A stretch of 64,000 nucleotides of DNA from Hypomesus transpacificus (taxonomy: Eukaryota; Chordata; Actinopteri; Osmeriformes; Osmeridae), in contig NC_061081.1 in assembly GCF_021917145.1 (NCBI RefSeq), forward strand, positions 218,442 to 282,441, read 5' to 3'. Every line of letters begins with the position of its first letter. The stretch's first letter is position 1. Positions 26,394-38,900 of this stretch are shown one piece after another. The notes beneath the pieces were generated by a model. It saw nothing but the letters and a program-made list of their open reading frames with translations. It searched no databases and was not told the origin of the DNA. Made by a program: the position numbers and the translations under genes.

Positions 26394-26910
26394 ATATATA
26401 AAAGTCTGGTTCCGCCAATGCATAAGAAATGCAACACAGTTATGATAACGTTGCCACAATCTTTTTTTACTGTATCATAATAGGCCGGAATGTTAAATAA
26501 ATGAATTACATTGTACAGTAGTTTATTTACTAAGCAAATGGAAATAACACAGCTTGAATTCATATAGACAACGGAAGATGACTAGACAGTTGCAAACCAC
26601 ATTTTTGTGAAAAAGAGGAAGTGTGAAAGATGTTTAGTTGGGATCATTGAGTAGCAAGAATTATACGTCTGCTTCTGTATATGCAAACATGCACACTTCC
26701 TTCTCCACTTTTTACTGTAAGTGGCTCCACAACATCAATGTTGACAGTCATAGAGCATGACAGTTCCAGTAAAAATTACTGAGATAAGGTAATTAAACCT
26801 GATCTCTATCTACCACCCGGCATTTCTTATTCAACCCGTTTGCAGGGACTCAACATAAAAACAATATTGTTAAGGACATGGATATAGACTTCTTAGATCG
26901 CACATAAATA

Positions 26911-27100
26911 CATTTACATTTAGTCATTTAGCAGACGCTCTTATCCAGAGCGACTTACAGTAAGTACAGGGACATTCCCCCGAGGCAAGTAGGGTGAAGT
27001 GCCTTGCCCAAGGACACGTTTTTTGACACGGCCGGGATTTGAACCGGCAACCTTCCGATTAATAGCCCGTTTCCCTTACCGCTCAGCCATCTGACTCCCC
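26911..27100 (-). mobile_element. tRNA-derived SINE
   Basis: Read on the minus strand, the element begins with a tRNA-like head. The A box TGGCTGAGCGG is at 27089-27079 and the B box GGTTCAAATCC at 27045-27035. The head resembles a tRNA with a long variable arm. It is followed by a conserved fish-type tail ending GATAAGAGCGTCTGCTAAATG and a short TAAATG repeat. The boxes match the RNA polymerase III promoter consensus. It lies about 120 bp upstream of the slc43a3 start exon. Confidence 0.88.
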
Positions 27101-27245
27101 ATTTAAATGACCAGACAGTAAAATTGAAGTAAACAAACAATCACTTTGCATATACAAATAACTGTTGAATTTAATAAGCCCCCCTAAATTTTAACACTGG
27201 CTTTTTCCTTTGAGTTTTAGACATTCAGACAGTCAACGGTGAAGG

Positions 27246-30200
27246 ATGCTGGGATGTGAGGGCGGGACAGGGCAGAGGTATTGTCTGACCCTGGTCACAG
27301 GATTGGTGGAGTGTCTGTGTTTCGCTGGAGTCGTGTTTGGCTATGCCTCTCTGGTGTTTGTGCTGAAGGAGGATGAATACTTCCAGGACTTGTGTGTCAA
27401 TGTGACTGGAGCCAACAGTACTCTGGTGAACACAGGTGAGTCTGAGACAGTTCCTCCATCTGAAATGGTTCCTACATTTGCTGCTGTGGACTGGGAGGAT
27501 AGTTCGATTGGGTGGGAAAAGATAAGAACAGAATAGACACCACATAATGGATAGAGAACATGTGACCACGCTCTTTATACATTCAACAGTCATTTTGTAA
27601 AAGGTATACCATAACCATTGTTGTGTGTTTCCATGCCTGTACCCCAATGTGTCTCTCTACTATACCTCTTCATCATGATAACCTTTATCTCACCTCCATT
27701 TTCTGCTCTATCACTCTTTCTCTCATTTTCTCAGACTGTGGAGCGCAGGATGAACAGTTTTCTCTGGTCTTCACCATCGCCTCATTTCTGAACAACTTCC
27801 TCAGTCTTCCAAATGGAGTCATATTTGACTGCTTTGGCACCATGGTGACGAGGCTGCTGGGAATGTGAGTACCAACACACTACTTTGGCTCCATTCTAAG
27901 GCTCCTTGCTATCATGGACACATGGAATCAGCGTGGGCTATTCATTCCTTGTTATCAGGTGCAGCATAAGGTGATGTAACAAGAGAGGATATAAAGATGG
28001 TAAGGAAGGACAAAGAGAGAGAGGGAGATCTAGGTGAAATGTGTCAATACTTAAACTACTTGTGACTTATGACTAGGGACCGTCCTGTATTCTATGTGTT
28101 CTTCTCCAGATTCCTCTATACCACTGGTACCTTGTTAGTGGCCTTCTCCAGTGCAGGTAAATATACTTTAAACTCCATTTTGTACCACGCAAATACAGTA
28201 GAGATAATAACAAAGCCTCTTTCTTTTTCTCAAACAGTGTATTCTTTGCTGCTGTTCCCAGCACTATCCTGCATTGCTGTGGGAGGAATACTGTTACTCA
28301 TTACAAACATGCAGGTGCATATACACACACAAGATGATGTACAGCCATTTTTCAGATATGAGGTATGAGTAACACACAGGCACTGTCATTCTTCCCACTG
28401 ACAGGTTGGGAACCTGTTCGGGTCCCGTCGCTCCACCATTATTACCCTCTATAATGGAGCCTTTGATTCTTCCTCTGCAGTCTTCCTCATATTTAAGGTA
28501 AAATGGAGACAGAAACAGCCGAGACTGCCACCTGTATCAAACAACCTAGTGGTTCCCTCTGCCTTATATAGAAATCGAGATGCAGGACCATATTGCTACC
28601 TAGTGGACAGACAAGAACACACACTGTCAAATGGCTCATCTCATAAAGCTTCTCTAGATCCCAGATTTAGTGGTTCTTAATCCCATGTTCCCTCCTTCCT
28701 CTCTCCCTCCCCCCATCCATCTCAGGTGCTGTATGAAGGAGGTGTCTCTCTACGCGCCTCCTTTCTGGTTCTCTCCGTCTGCAGTGTCGTCCATGTCCTC
28801 CGGACACTCTTCCTCCTACCCAGAACTCACATCCCCTACCCCCTACCCCCTTGCTACACCTACGGGTATGAACACAACATTTTATCATCTGTAGGGGGTT
28901 CCTTCTTTATTCGGCTCTTGGATATTGACAAGTACAAAACAACATTGAGTCGTTTTATATGTGAACTGTTTTTGCCCCGTACTGATGTCACTGACCATAC
29001 TGCAGGGGCGATTCTAGGATCAGACCTTTAGGGGTGCTCAGCCCCCAATGATAATGTGACATGAATACAGTGCCTTGCAAAAGTGTTAAACCTCCTTGCT
29101 AATAAAACCCTAATTTCACTGGATAACAATTAATAAATGTATTTATTATTATGCAAAATATTGAATGAATGAAAACATTAAGGATGTCCCTTCATGAACT
29201 ACCAGCATCAAATGATAATAAACCATAATACTTAATATTTTATTATTATTATTTTTAGGGGTGCTGAGATCAAATTTCGGTTTAAAATCGCCACTGCCAT
29301 ACTGTATGTCTGATCTTGTCTTAAACAGAATAAGCTTTGGTAAAGAAAACAGCTACGACGTAGAGGAGTTTGAGAAAACCCGAGATGCCACATTAACACC
29401 AGATGGGGAGGGGGAAACTGATGACAGGCCCTTACAGTCCGAGGATGTTGGGCCTTCTGAAGACGGTAATGTTTAAACCAACCTATTTTTCCTCTTCTCG
29501 AAGAAACATTTTCTGCTGGTCGAGAGACAAATATGAAGAAAATCCATGTTTTTGTTTGGCTTTGTGTGAATGTGCACACAGTGGTCAGTTTCAGGAGCTG
29601 TGTCCTGTCCTGGTTCTTCTTGTGGCACCTTATCTGGCTGTCTGTCATGCAACTGCGTCACTATCTATTCATTGGAACATTAAACCCTATGCTCAACCGC
29701 CTGACCAACAACGATCCAACCCTGGGTAACACACATATGGTTCTATCATCTGTATGTGTGTCAATGCTACACACATCAATGTAGCATGTAGCATGTATTT
29801 AGCAGACATGAGGTTTTGACTCTAGTCATAGTCTAGTAGTCTCTTTCTCCTGCATGTGGCTAACTTCCAAACACTGCTCCTTCTCTCCTCCTCTCAGTGA
29901 GTAGGTACACCAATGCGTTTGCCTTCACCCAGCTGTGTGGGGTCCTCTGTGCTCCTTGGAACGGCCTGCTCATGGACAGACACAAGGGCCGGCCTCTGGC
30001 TCCAGGTGAGTGTGTTGGGGGACTTCATACTCCTGAGACCTGGACATTGTTGTTTCAAATGTATCAAGTTATACGTTTGGGTGCAATAAGCACGATTTAA
30101 GAATAATAAATGTCAAAACATAGCCTTTATGGTTAGATGTTCTCCGTGGCCTCATTGGTTGACCCTTTTCAGGAGAGACAGAGAGGGAGGTGGATCTGCG

Positions 30201-30937
30201 CTCGTCCGTTCTTTCCCTCTTCCTCACCTCCCTGCAGTGCCTCCTCTTCTCTGCCTGTGCCTCCACTCCCCTCCTCCCACTCCAGTACCTCACCTTCATC
30301 CTGCAGGTCCTCAACCGCTCCTTCCTCTACGGAGGCAACGCCGCCTTCATCAGCATAGCGTAAGTCAAAGTGGAACCGAGAGATGGGGGGGGGGGGGGGG
30401 GGGGGAGGAAATGACAGGTAAGGTGTGATAGCAGTGTGCGTGTGGATTGGAGGCGGATGGGGTGAGAACGGTAATTGCAGTTATCAAACTGAGCAAAAGT
30501 TGGTGATGGAAATAAATGATAAACATACTTCACCAATCCATTAATATGTCTCTCTTTCTAAATTAGTTTCCCACCCTGTCACTTTGGGAAGCTGTACGGT
30601 CTGATGATGTCTCTGTCAGCGGTGATGTCTCTGCTCCAGTACCCTTGCTTCGCCCTAGTCAAAGGAACCCTTGGAGGGGACCCTTTCTATGTAGGTGGAT
30701 GACGAAGATGAAGCACTTAAGAAACTAGACCGGGCTGATAGTGACTCCGTACTAACTTCTGGCTGTCCTTCCCTCTGCCTTTCGTTTCAGGTGAACATTG
30801 CTCTGACCTTGCTCACTTTGCTGGCTTTCATCCACCCACTGTGTGTCTATCTCTACTGCCGGAGGCTGGCCAATCAGAGGGAGGATGGACGGATGGATGC
30901 CAGTACAGGCACCATAATGGCTGAGGCCAAACTGTAG
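27246..30937 (+). CDS. slc43a3: Solute carrier family 43 member 3 (SLC43A3-like transporter), 12 coding exons
   Basis: Coding exons: 27246-27435, 27735-27864, 28110-28156, 28238-28314, 28405-28497, 28726-28865, 29329-29465, 29582-29725, 29898-30005, 30173-30359, 30567-30690, 30791-30937. They join in phase to 507 residues (human about 491). SLC43A3 is a plasma-membrane major-facilitator transporter; the mammalian protein (ENBT1) carries purine nucleobases. Family hallmarks are the first membrane segment ([20 protein letters not shown]), [37 protein letters not shown] and [20 protein letters not shown]. About 12 hydrophobic segments are visible, with two N-glycosylation sequons (NVT, NST) in the first outer loop and an acidic cytoplasmic loop in exon 7. 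The mRNA leader includes the exon starting at 27221 after TTTTAG. A poly(A) signal is at 31082-31087. Assignment to SLC43A3 rather than SLC43A1/A2 rests on the N-terminus and the NNF/LNNF segment. Confidence 0.93.
29003..29296. mobile_element. hAT-type MITE in slc43a3 intron 6
   Basis: A 294-bp element has imperfect terminal inverted repeats: left CAGGGGCGATTCTA, right end reverse complement CAGTGGCGATTTTA. It is flanked by a perfect 8-bp target-site duplication CCATACTG (28995-29002 and 29297-29304). An 8-bp duplication and CAG...CTG ends are typical of hAT elements. The interior is AT-rich without a transposase frame, so it is non-autonomous. Confidence 0.9.
30388..30406. repeat. Poly-G tract
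   Basis: A run of about 19 guanines lies just after the donor of slc43a3 exon 30173-30359. Similar G or C runs occur near 15346-15360, 49446-49458, 49606-49617, 55808-55831 and 60829-60843. Their exact lengths are unreliable in any assembly. Confidence 0.85.
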
Positions 30938-31081
30938 GGACGTTCCAAGAACGGAAAGGCTATTTAAATGTGTTTTTTTATCATGTGTATAGGTGGGGTG
31001 ACATGATGATTTGGAAAACAGTATTTTAGTAAAGTTTTTGCAGTATATTTTGTATCGTCTCACAATTTGGTTACAGTTGAC

Positions 31082-31087
31082 AATAAA
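31082..31087 (+). terminator. Poly(A) signal of slc43a3
   Basis: AATAAA lies 145 bp after the slc43a3 stop codon. Confidence 0.75.
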
Positions 31088-31276
31088 ATTGTACATGATC
31101 AGTTTGAACTTGTCATATTGTCCAGCATCACTCAGAGAACATTAATACAGACTCTACTACAGAACAAGGTTTTCTGCAATGAGAAGCATTGTATTGGTTT
31201 TACAACCAAAGTATACACTCCATAAAGCACTCAATGCAAGTTTTTTTTTCTTATATGAAAACAACTTAATGGGTTA

Positions 31277-31282
31277 TTTATT
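31277..31282 (-). terminator. Poly(A) signal of the PR-BED-hAT gene
   Basis: AATAAA on the minus strand lies 188 bp after the stop codon of the gene ending at 31470. It faces the slc43a3 signal, so the two transcripts converge. Confidence 0.6.
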
Positions 31283-31469
31283 TGCTCAATAATATCTAAA
31301 AGTGGTATGACCACTGGTACCAGTATCTCAAAACGGCAGCCAAGGAAAGTAAAGTACAGTTATGTAAAAAAAAAAGAAAAGTAGGCTACTTAAAAACGGT
31401 ATCGCCCGAGTCCCCTTCAGCACCGGTAACAGGTGTGTACATCTTGTGGCACTAAGCCATGTAGTAGTT

Positions 31470-34400
31470 CTAGATACAGGTGCCCTGCTCTAGGCAGCTA
31501 AGATGGTTATGATGCAGGAACAGAAGCTGATCCAGCATAGCAGAAGGGATATTCCTCCTGTTCCTGTGCATGGCCCCTTCCCCCTGGCGTTGGAACACCT
31601 CCGCGGCTCCGCCCACCACAGCCGGTGCTGCCAGATATGCCCGTGCCACCTTGGCCAGCAGAGGCAGTACTGTGCACTTTGCCCTCCACCACTGAAGGGG
31701 GGGCTGCTCTATCAAGGCAGAGTCTTTCTTTGCCTTGTACAGGGACACCTCTGCCTCCACGCACTCCTCCACTGACAGCAACTTGCTCTGGGCCTGTGGA
31801 CCATACAGATCGCCCAGTAGGAACTCCATACCAGATGTAGAGTTTGACTCTGTGGTCTGCAGGGTTTCAGTCTGGACTTCCTCCTCCTCCTCCTCCTCCT
31901 CCCCCTGGTAGCCAGGGGAGCTAGCCTCAGACTCTTCCTCCGTTTCCTCCTCCTCTTCATCATCATCATCATCGTCGTCGTCGTTCTTCTCTGCTTCTTT
32001 GAAGCTGATCGGCGCGCCCTCTTTCAGACGCTTACTCCGTCGAGGACACCCGTCCATCTCCCATGGTAACAGTGAAGAGGAGTTCCTCTTGTTCTTCCCG
32101 GCCCTGTGATTGGCGGATGACTGGCGACTACTCCTCTCTTCCTCTGCCCTGACAGCCTCTTTCTTCAGCCAATCAAAAGTGTCCACCTGATCCTGGACAT
32201 TAGGACAGAGGTAAACCAATTTCAATGTCGATACAGATTAAGAACATATCATGTTTCTGTCACACATTTTAAGGACGCAATTCCTTCATTCATTATTAGC
32301 AATAATAATTTACCTTCCAAAACAACAATATAACTTTCTGGTACAACATTGGCTATAAGAAATTGACACATAGTTTCATTTTAATTTCAGGGTAGTTAGT
32401 TACCTTTTCTTCCATAAACCTTAAACCATGGAACTGTGGGTCGAGGGCACATGCCAAACAAATAATCCTGTTGACCTGAGGGTTGTCATAGAAACTCTTC
32501 AGGGTCGTACTAATTGTCTTCTTAACTTCTTGTAAAATGGCGGAGACCCCTGGGCCCAAGGCAAGGTGGCGTGAGAGCAACCCGGTGAGGATGGGCTTGA
32601 TCAGTGAGAGCCGTGGGTATGTTTCTTTAGCAACAGTGTTGCACGCCACATCCAAAGGCTTCAGCACCGAGCAGAGGTCATCCAGAACCTTCCAATCAGA
32701 AGGCTCTGGAAAAACAGCGTCCACAATGGTTTTGTTGGAGATATGAGAGATGGAGCTCATTTTACAGTTGTCCGATGAAACACTGTTTGTAGAAAAAGAA
32801 CCTTTAGTAGTGGTTGCACCTCTCCTGTTTTTGAATTCTTGACTCATCTCCTTGATCACCTCCGATATCAGGGCCTGATGGCGAAGGAGAGTCTGCAACA
32901 CACAGTAGAGCCGGTTCCACTCAGGCTTTAAGTTAGTCCAAGACTTGAGCTCAGCCAGGTCTTGCTGTCCTAAGGCTGTGAACAGTTTCCTGGAATACAG
33001 AGATTGGTCTCTGTTTTTATTTTGGCTGTGGAAGACACTTGATAGAAGGCTCTGAAAAAGGCCAAAGGTGCTGGAGATGACAGGATGTGACATCACTTGC
33101 CGTATGCATGCCTCGACAACGCTCAGGAAACAGGGGATGAGTGGGAAGTCCAAGTTGGAGCGGTTCACCTGCACTGACCCACAGATCTCGTCTCCGGACA
33201 CAGAGTCCTCACACTCTAGAAAGGTGGTGGAGTTAGGATGTAGAGCGCTCTTTGCTTGTTCTCTTCTTTTACTTTCCTTCTTTTCCATCAACTTGATCTT
33301 TTCACTCTCCTCCCCTCCAACGATGACTACACAAGGCTGGCAGATGCCCCACTCTTGAGCCATAGCCCTCACTTTGGCCTCCACTGACGCCCATCCAGTC
33401 TCGGTTTCCCACAGCCTTTGTGTGCCGAGAGCCAGTGTGTGTGGACTGAAATCAAAGTCTAGGAAATGAGCCCACAGGGTAACGTACGTCTCACTGTCAC
33501 CCTGCCAGTCACGACCCCACACATCTGCACTGAGGGTCACAGGCTCCAGAACTTGAGAAGTGCCAACACGGGATGCTTTTGTTCTTGAAACGGTCCCAGA
33601 TTTGGACTGAACGGTGGTGTGTTTGGAGTCCTTCTCCTCAGCGATCCCTGCATAAGTCGTGAACGTTTTTGTCCTGATCTTTTTCTCCCGGGCGTGGAGG
33701 TCAGTCAGCAGGCCTCCTAACTGCCAGGCAGAAGGCAGCTCCTGGTTGGAGGGCAGCAGGATGCGGATCATCTGCCTGAAGCCTTCTCCTTCCACCATGC
33801 TGGGAGGAAGCAGATCCCTAATAAGGAAGTCTGCAATGGCGTTGGTGGTCTGTGTGGCGGGTCTACTGGGCTGTGTGCTACTCTGATGGGTCGTGGGCAG
33901 TTCATGACATGGAGGTGAACCGTGGCTATCCAATGAATTGCCTCTTAAGATACTCTCTCTTTGAGAGTATCTGTATTTATGGGTTTGGTTGTTTGTTAAA
34001 TTGCGATGCCGCATTTTGTGACTGTGTCCTAGATGACTGAGCATGGCTGTCATGCTCCCATTAAAGAGCACATTCTCCCCACACAGCTTACACATCACCC
34101 TCGTCTTGTCCAGGGGCAGACCGCTACCATTGGGGTCAGCCTCAAACCCAAAGAAGTACCACACTCTAACATGAGCAGTATTAGGGTGCTTTAGCAGCTT
34201 ATCCGCGCCCTCAACAAAGTCATAGTCCTGCACTTCCATGGCAGAGCATTGATTGGGATCGTTGCTGTCAGCCTGTGACCTACTGGAAAGACTACTCGTC
34301 CCAGACATGTTGATATATGACTGGTTAGCGTTTAACCAGCTGGGAGAGTCATGGGGTTCAGGGACAGCAGCAACTCCGGGTACACGAACAAGTTGGATGT

Positions 34401-35758
34401 CCTGGAAAATGCTAAGCAGGTTCTCTTTGTCCCCATATTTACACTTGATGCTCTCACCTGTATCACAGTGGAAAAACAAAGGCCAATAATTGAACATGCA
34501 TTTTTCAATTTACTGAGATTGTGTATTATTGTTACACTGTAATGGAACTGTATTCAAATTCATGCCATAAAACTGTAGCAAGGCTTTTGAATCATAATCG
34601 ATTTTAACACTTAGGATTCCCACAGCCACACTTACCAAGACCTAATCCCAGAAGAGCAGCATACTCCTTCCCAATGCAAACTTTCACTTCCTCCCCTGGG
34701 GAGATGGGTTTGGAGACCCTGTAGTAGATTTCCCTTTGCCACTGGAACACAGTGAGGTTGTGCTCCTCCTCACTGGTGGTACATGAAACAAACCTGAAAA
34801 TGGACAGAAAGACACCACAGTTCAATGTGACTTCAATGTTTCTCAGTCATACTTAACATTGAGGTGCAAGGTCTGTATGAATAGCATCAATTCTGTTTTT
34901 ATTCAACTCTTCACCTCATCCAGTTGGATTTGTTTTCATCTGAAGCATCAATATAGCAGTAGGTATCGCTTTCTTTTATCTAAGAACAAGGGAAATAATA
35001 TTTATTTTTACGGATCACCTAAAAACTTTTCACTTCATTAATGCTAAAATGATGATACAATGATTTAGTTTCACACTTACAGCCCAGGCATATCTGAAGC
35101 AGGTCAACTGTCCTTGGGCCATCTGCCCTTTGAAAGGTCCAAATATACTGCCCTGCTGTAGCAAAGTCTTAGCAAACACCCTTAGCTCCTGCACACCGTC
35201 CTGTAAGGAACTCTCCGGGGAGGACATCTTTATTAGATTAAGGCAAATAGGTAGTGTGGCCACTGCTCTTGATGCACCTTCATGAAATGGCTCCCCCAGT
35301 ACCACACTGTCTGCTATGAGGTTTTCCAGGGGACTTAGAGGAGTAAGTAAATCCGTAAAGTCCACAGGGGCCACGCTGCCACCTGGAAGAAGAGATGGAT
35401 GGAGGGATTTGTGTAACAAACAATGTTTACCAATTCAATTAGAGTACATGTGGATAAGATGGACATCGATATATTGCTCACAAATGTTACCTGAAAAATT
35501 CTGCCAAGAAGATGCAATTCCGGCATCATTGCCACCAGAAAGGTTGACAAACTCCTCTGGATGATGTATTCTCAAGTGAGCTCTTAAATTAGTTGTGTTT
35601 CCGTCTTTGATACGTACTATCCTTCGGCACATTAGACAAATTGCTTCGTCCTTTATAGTCGGTTTTCCTGTATCGTCTGCTTTAAAACCGTAGTAAAGCC
35701 ATATTTTGCTAAGCGGCTTAGCACTACGTGTAAAGCTATATTTTGAAACTAAATGCAT
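31470..35758 (-). CDS. PR/SET domain - BED zinc finger - hAT transposase fusion protein, 6 exons
   Basis: Exons 35491-35758, 35081-35382, 34915-34979, 34636-34793, 32404-34457 and 31470-32192 join in phase to 1189 residues. Exon 1 gives a BED finger (IWLYYGFKADDTGK, CLMC, then LRAHLRIHH). Exons 2-4 give a PR/SET domain (about 145-262): GSIFGPFKGQM, then YIDASDENKSNWMR in a 65-bp exon, then NLTVFQWQREIYYRVSKPI and GKEYAALLGL. Exon 5 gives a second BED finger (VRVWYFFGFEADPNG, CKLC, SHLGHSH) and the hAT transposase body (LSADVW, SDWKVLDDLCSVLKPLD, ALDPQFHGL). Exon 6 gives an acidic Asp/Glu tract, a KRLK basic motif and the hATC dimerisation domain (PLQWWRAK, FPLL-like VLPLLAKVARAYLAAPA). The first catalytic Asp position is kept, but the usual DNA motif with the second Asp reads VVIVGG, so transposition activity is unlikely. 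It is probably a domesticated nuclear DNA-binding regulator. No known symbol is recognised. Confidence 0.88.
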
Positions 35759-35926
35759 CTTTGTCTGGCTCAGTGAATCGAGGCTTGCGATAAATTAGCT
35801 AGTGCTAATGGTAGTTCTGGACAATGTGGTTGAGTGAAACTGAGAATGCGCGCGCAGGCCCTGTGTGTTTTGCTCATTGACGTTACTCGGCAGTGAAGGG
35901 AGCAGGGGGGAAGGAGGACGGAGAGA
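35759..35926. promoter_or_regulatory. Shared divergent promoter between the PR-BED-hAT gene and lcorl
   Basis: Only 168 bp separate the two opposite start codons, so both transcription starts must lie in or very near this interval. No TATA box is evident. It contains a GCGCGC motif and is GC-richer than the flanking introns, as expected for a bidirectional housekeeping-type promoter. Confidence 0.6.
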
Positions 35927-38900
35927 ATGGCGGATGTACAGTGCCCCAACTCAAAATGCACGGCAGAAAGGAAAGGTTTCAGACTGAAACTCGATTCCTG
36001 GCGGCACAAACTGATACACTGCGTGGGTAAGATAACATTTACGCTTGTTCTTCAGGGGTAGCACCTATGGGAAACGGTACATATATTGCTAACCTGATTG
36101 CTTTGAGGCTAGCTAGGTAGCTAGATAGACTAACAACAACGCTAGCTGAAAACACTAAGATATTACAACGCACGGAAAGGGCTGCCTCGGTATAGAACAG
36201 AAGCTGGCTGGCTAACGTTAGCGTTGCATCAATTCATTGAAGAAATCAATTGATGTGGCCAACTAGCATGCAGCCAACTCGTATTAGCTAGAGCTAGCTA
36301 GACTAACCTATTTAAATCGCTAGCGAGACTATTTTGCTGTAACTATTAGCACTACCATGGCTAGCTAGTTAGCTAGCACTAGTTGTCTTTGTCCTGGACA
36401 GTCAGTGGGGTTGGCTTGAATTAGCTTACTAGACCACAAGTAGAAGAATACTAGAGCGAGTGATATTTCAGGCATATGACGTTATGTCAAATGTAATAGT
36501 ACTGTAGTGTTGTCCATCTTATCGTTATGGGAAACAACAAACGAGGTGCTGCAACTACTACTACAGTCATTAGTCTAGCTTTCTGTAGTCTCAAAATAAG
36601 GGGAGTGCCAATGATTCTAACGGCCGTCCGGTAACGTTAGCTGCCCACGTGACCTTTTGAAAATGTCTTCGTTCCACCGACGAATGGTATGTAAGCCACC
36701 GGACAGTTTACCTGACAGGCGGAGCCACCTATTCTTACAATATTGGTTAGCTAGCTATACAGCTAACATGACCAGTTCCTTGACAGTGGTGTATATGGAA
36801 ATTGATATGTAACTACTGTAGCTAGCTGCACACTTATTTGTTATTCAGTTTAACTGCACACACATTGGTTTGCCAGTTTGTGTAGATGATTTACGTGTTA
36901 AAAGTTGATAATCAATTTTAGCTGCGTGACTGTACTTGGTATTTTGGTGCTTTATCATCAGTGACACATTTAGCCAGCTACCCACTATTTAACGGCCTTG
37001 TAGCAATATCAGATTGTGTGTTTACATATGTTAATATTTCAATAGGGCGTTCAAAATAATCAAAGGCTAGCAATTTTTTTTTTTACTGTATTAGTCCACT
37101 TAAGGCCACAGAAAGCAGCAGTCATTATGAGATGCTGTTCTACCACTGTCTTGTAAGAGGTGGAACCTTAAAAAAAACATGCAGATAGACAAAACACAAG
37201 CAAATTAAAGGCAGGGTAGGTAATGTTGTTGAGAGGCACTTTTTGTCATATTTGCTGAAACTAACTTCACATCCTGATAGCAATCAATAAATCTACAAGT
37301 TTTACAGCAAAATGAAATCAATCCGTTATCTGTGGGCGTTGCAGAACTGTAATAAACACAACCAATTATTAAGGTCGGATCAGAACTTTTGATTGGACTG
37401 CATTCGGACCAAATGCAATAATTGGACAGGCTACTTGTCTGTGTACCTACCTACTTCCTGGCAGTAGTCAGGCTTTGGTTCATGTGTTTTGGAGGAATGG
37501 CTTTGAAAGGAGGGGGTGGGATATTTTGGTTTGAATCCTTTCAAACTAGCTAAAATTGTTAAATTATAAATATTTATCTATACATCCTTTAATCTAGGCA
37601 TACAGTTTAAGGAACAAATATATTTGTCCCCATTACCCTGTCTTATTAGTGCTGAACAACATTTATACAGATTATACATATTATTAATGTAGTGAAATTG
37701 CTTCTTATTTTGCTTTGATCTTGTTTTAACCATTAACTAAACAATTTAGAATTTGTTTGGTCTTGAAGTTACTTGCTTACTGACAGTTCTGTTACTGTGA
37801 ACACAGTGTTTCACAATCACATAATAGTAATTAATTATGTCATAACCCATAGCAGCAACCTTAAATGTGCTTTCAGATTTGTAATAGTGTTGTCTTCTGT
37901 GGTATGCAGGGTTTGAAAGCATTCTGGAGGGAATCTATGGACCATTACTTCTGAAAGACATCAGTATATTTGATGGTAAGTTAGCTACGATGTGTGTATT
38001 TGTTGTTGTTATTTGTCAACATGAACAGTCAAAAAAGGCCACTTTGTTTGTTTATGTCAAAATTATTTAGATTATTATTTTAGAGACAGATTTAGAAACA
38101 AATCGACTGAGCGAAACACTGTGTCTGTCCAGATTGTGAACCAGAGGAGTTGGACAACTGGTCCATGGATGCCAGCTGCTCATTCTGCTCCCTTCAGCTC
38201 GACAAACTCGGTGTAAGTTATATTCTGTGAAGCTGTGTGTGGTGCTGAGCCAGGACATTTTTCATATGCGGTTTGCTGGATGTGTACGTGATGTTGTTGC
38301 AAAACCCTTTTTTTTTTATAGGACCATGTCCCTGTGGCCACTTCCCCCCTGTCCTCACCCTCAGATGAGATGCCTTCGCAGGCCCCATCCTTCCTGGAAA
38401 GCAACCAATCAGCACACAGGTTCCTTTACACTGTGTTCCACAAAAAAGGTGAGATACTTCCAATCCAAACAATAGCACATCAATTTAATGACCCTGACAT
38501 TCTTATTTGGGCCAATAAAAATATCCCATCAGTCATACACTTTAACCTGAGGTTTATTTCAGTTATTCAGATAATGTTCTAACAAATGTCCCTTGGCAAA
38601 TTTGTTTGTGAACTCGTATTCAGATAATAAAAAATGTGTTGCACCCCGGGGAAATGTGTCTGCATATAATTGGTAGAATAACCAGTTTTATTATTGAACC
38701 ATCTCTTGTATTTTAGATGTACCTCTATCCAGCTGTGACCCCAACGTCCCTCTGGTGGCTCAGGAGCTGATGAAGAAAATGATACATCAGTTTGCCTTGG
38801 AGTATGCCTCTAAAAGCCCCCTCTACACCACCAAGAATGGCTATACTACTGCCTTGCTTCGACCTGGCCCCTCTGACCCAGATGCTCCCCTGGACCTTAC

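Noticed and set aside
27035..27100. Functional tRNA gene
   Set aside because: A and B boxes are present, but the acceptor stem is not paired and the sequence runs into a SINE tail.
26955..27140. 61-codon minus-strand ORF
   Set aside because: Lies inside the tRNA-derived SINE.
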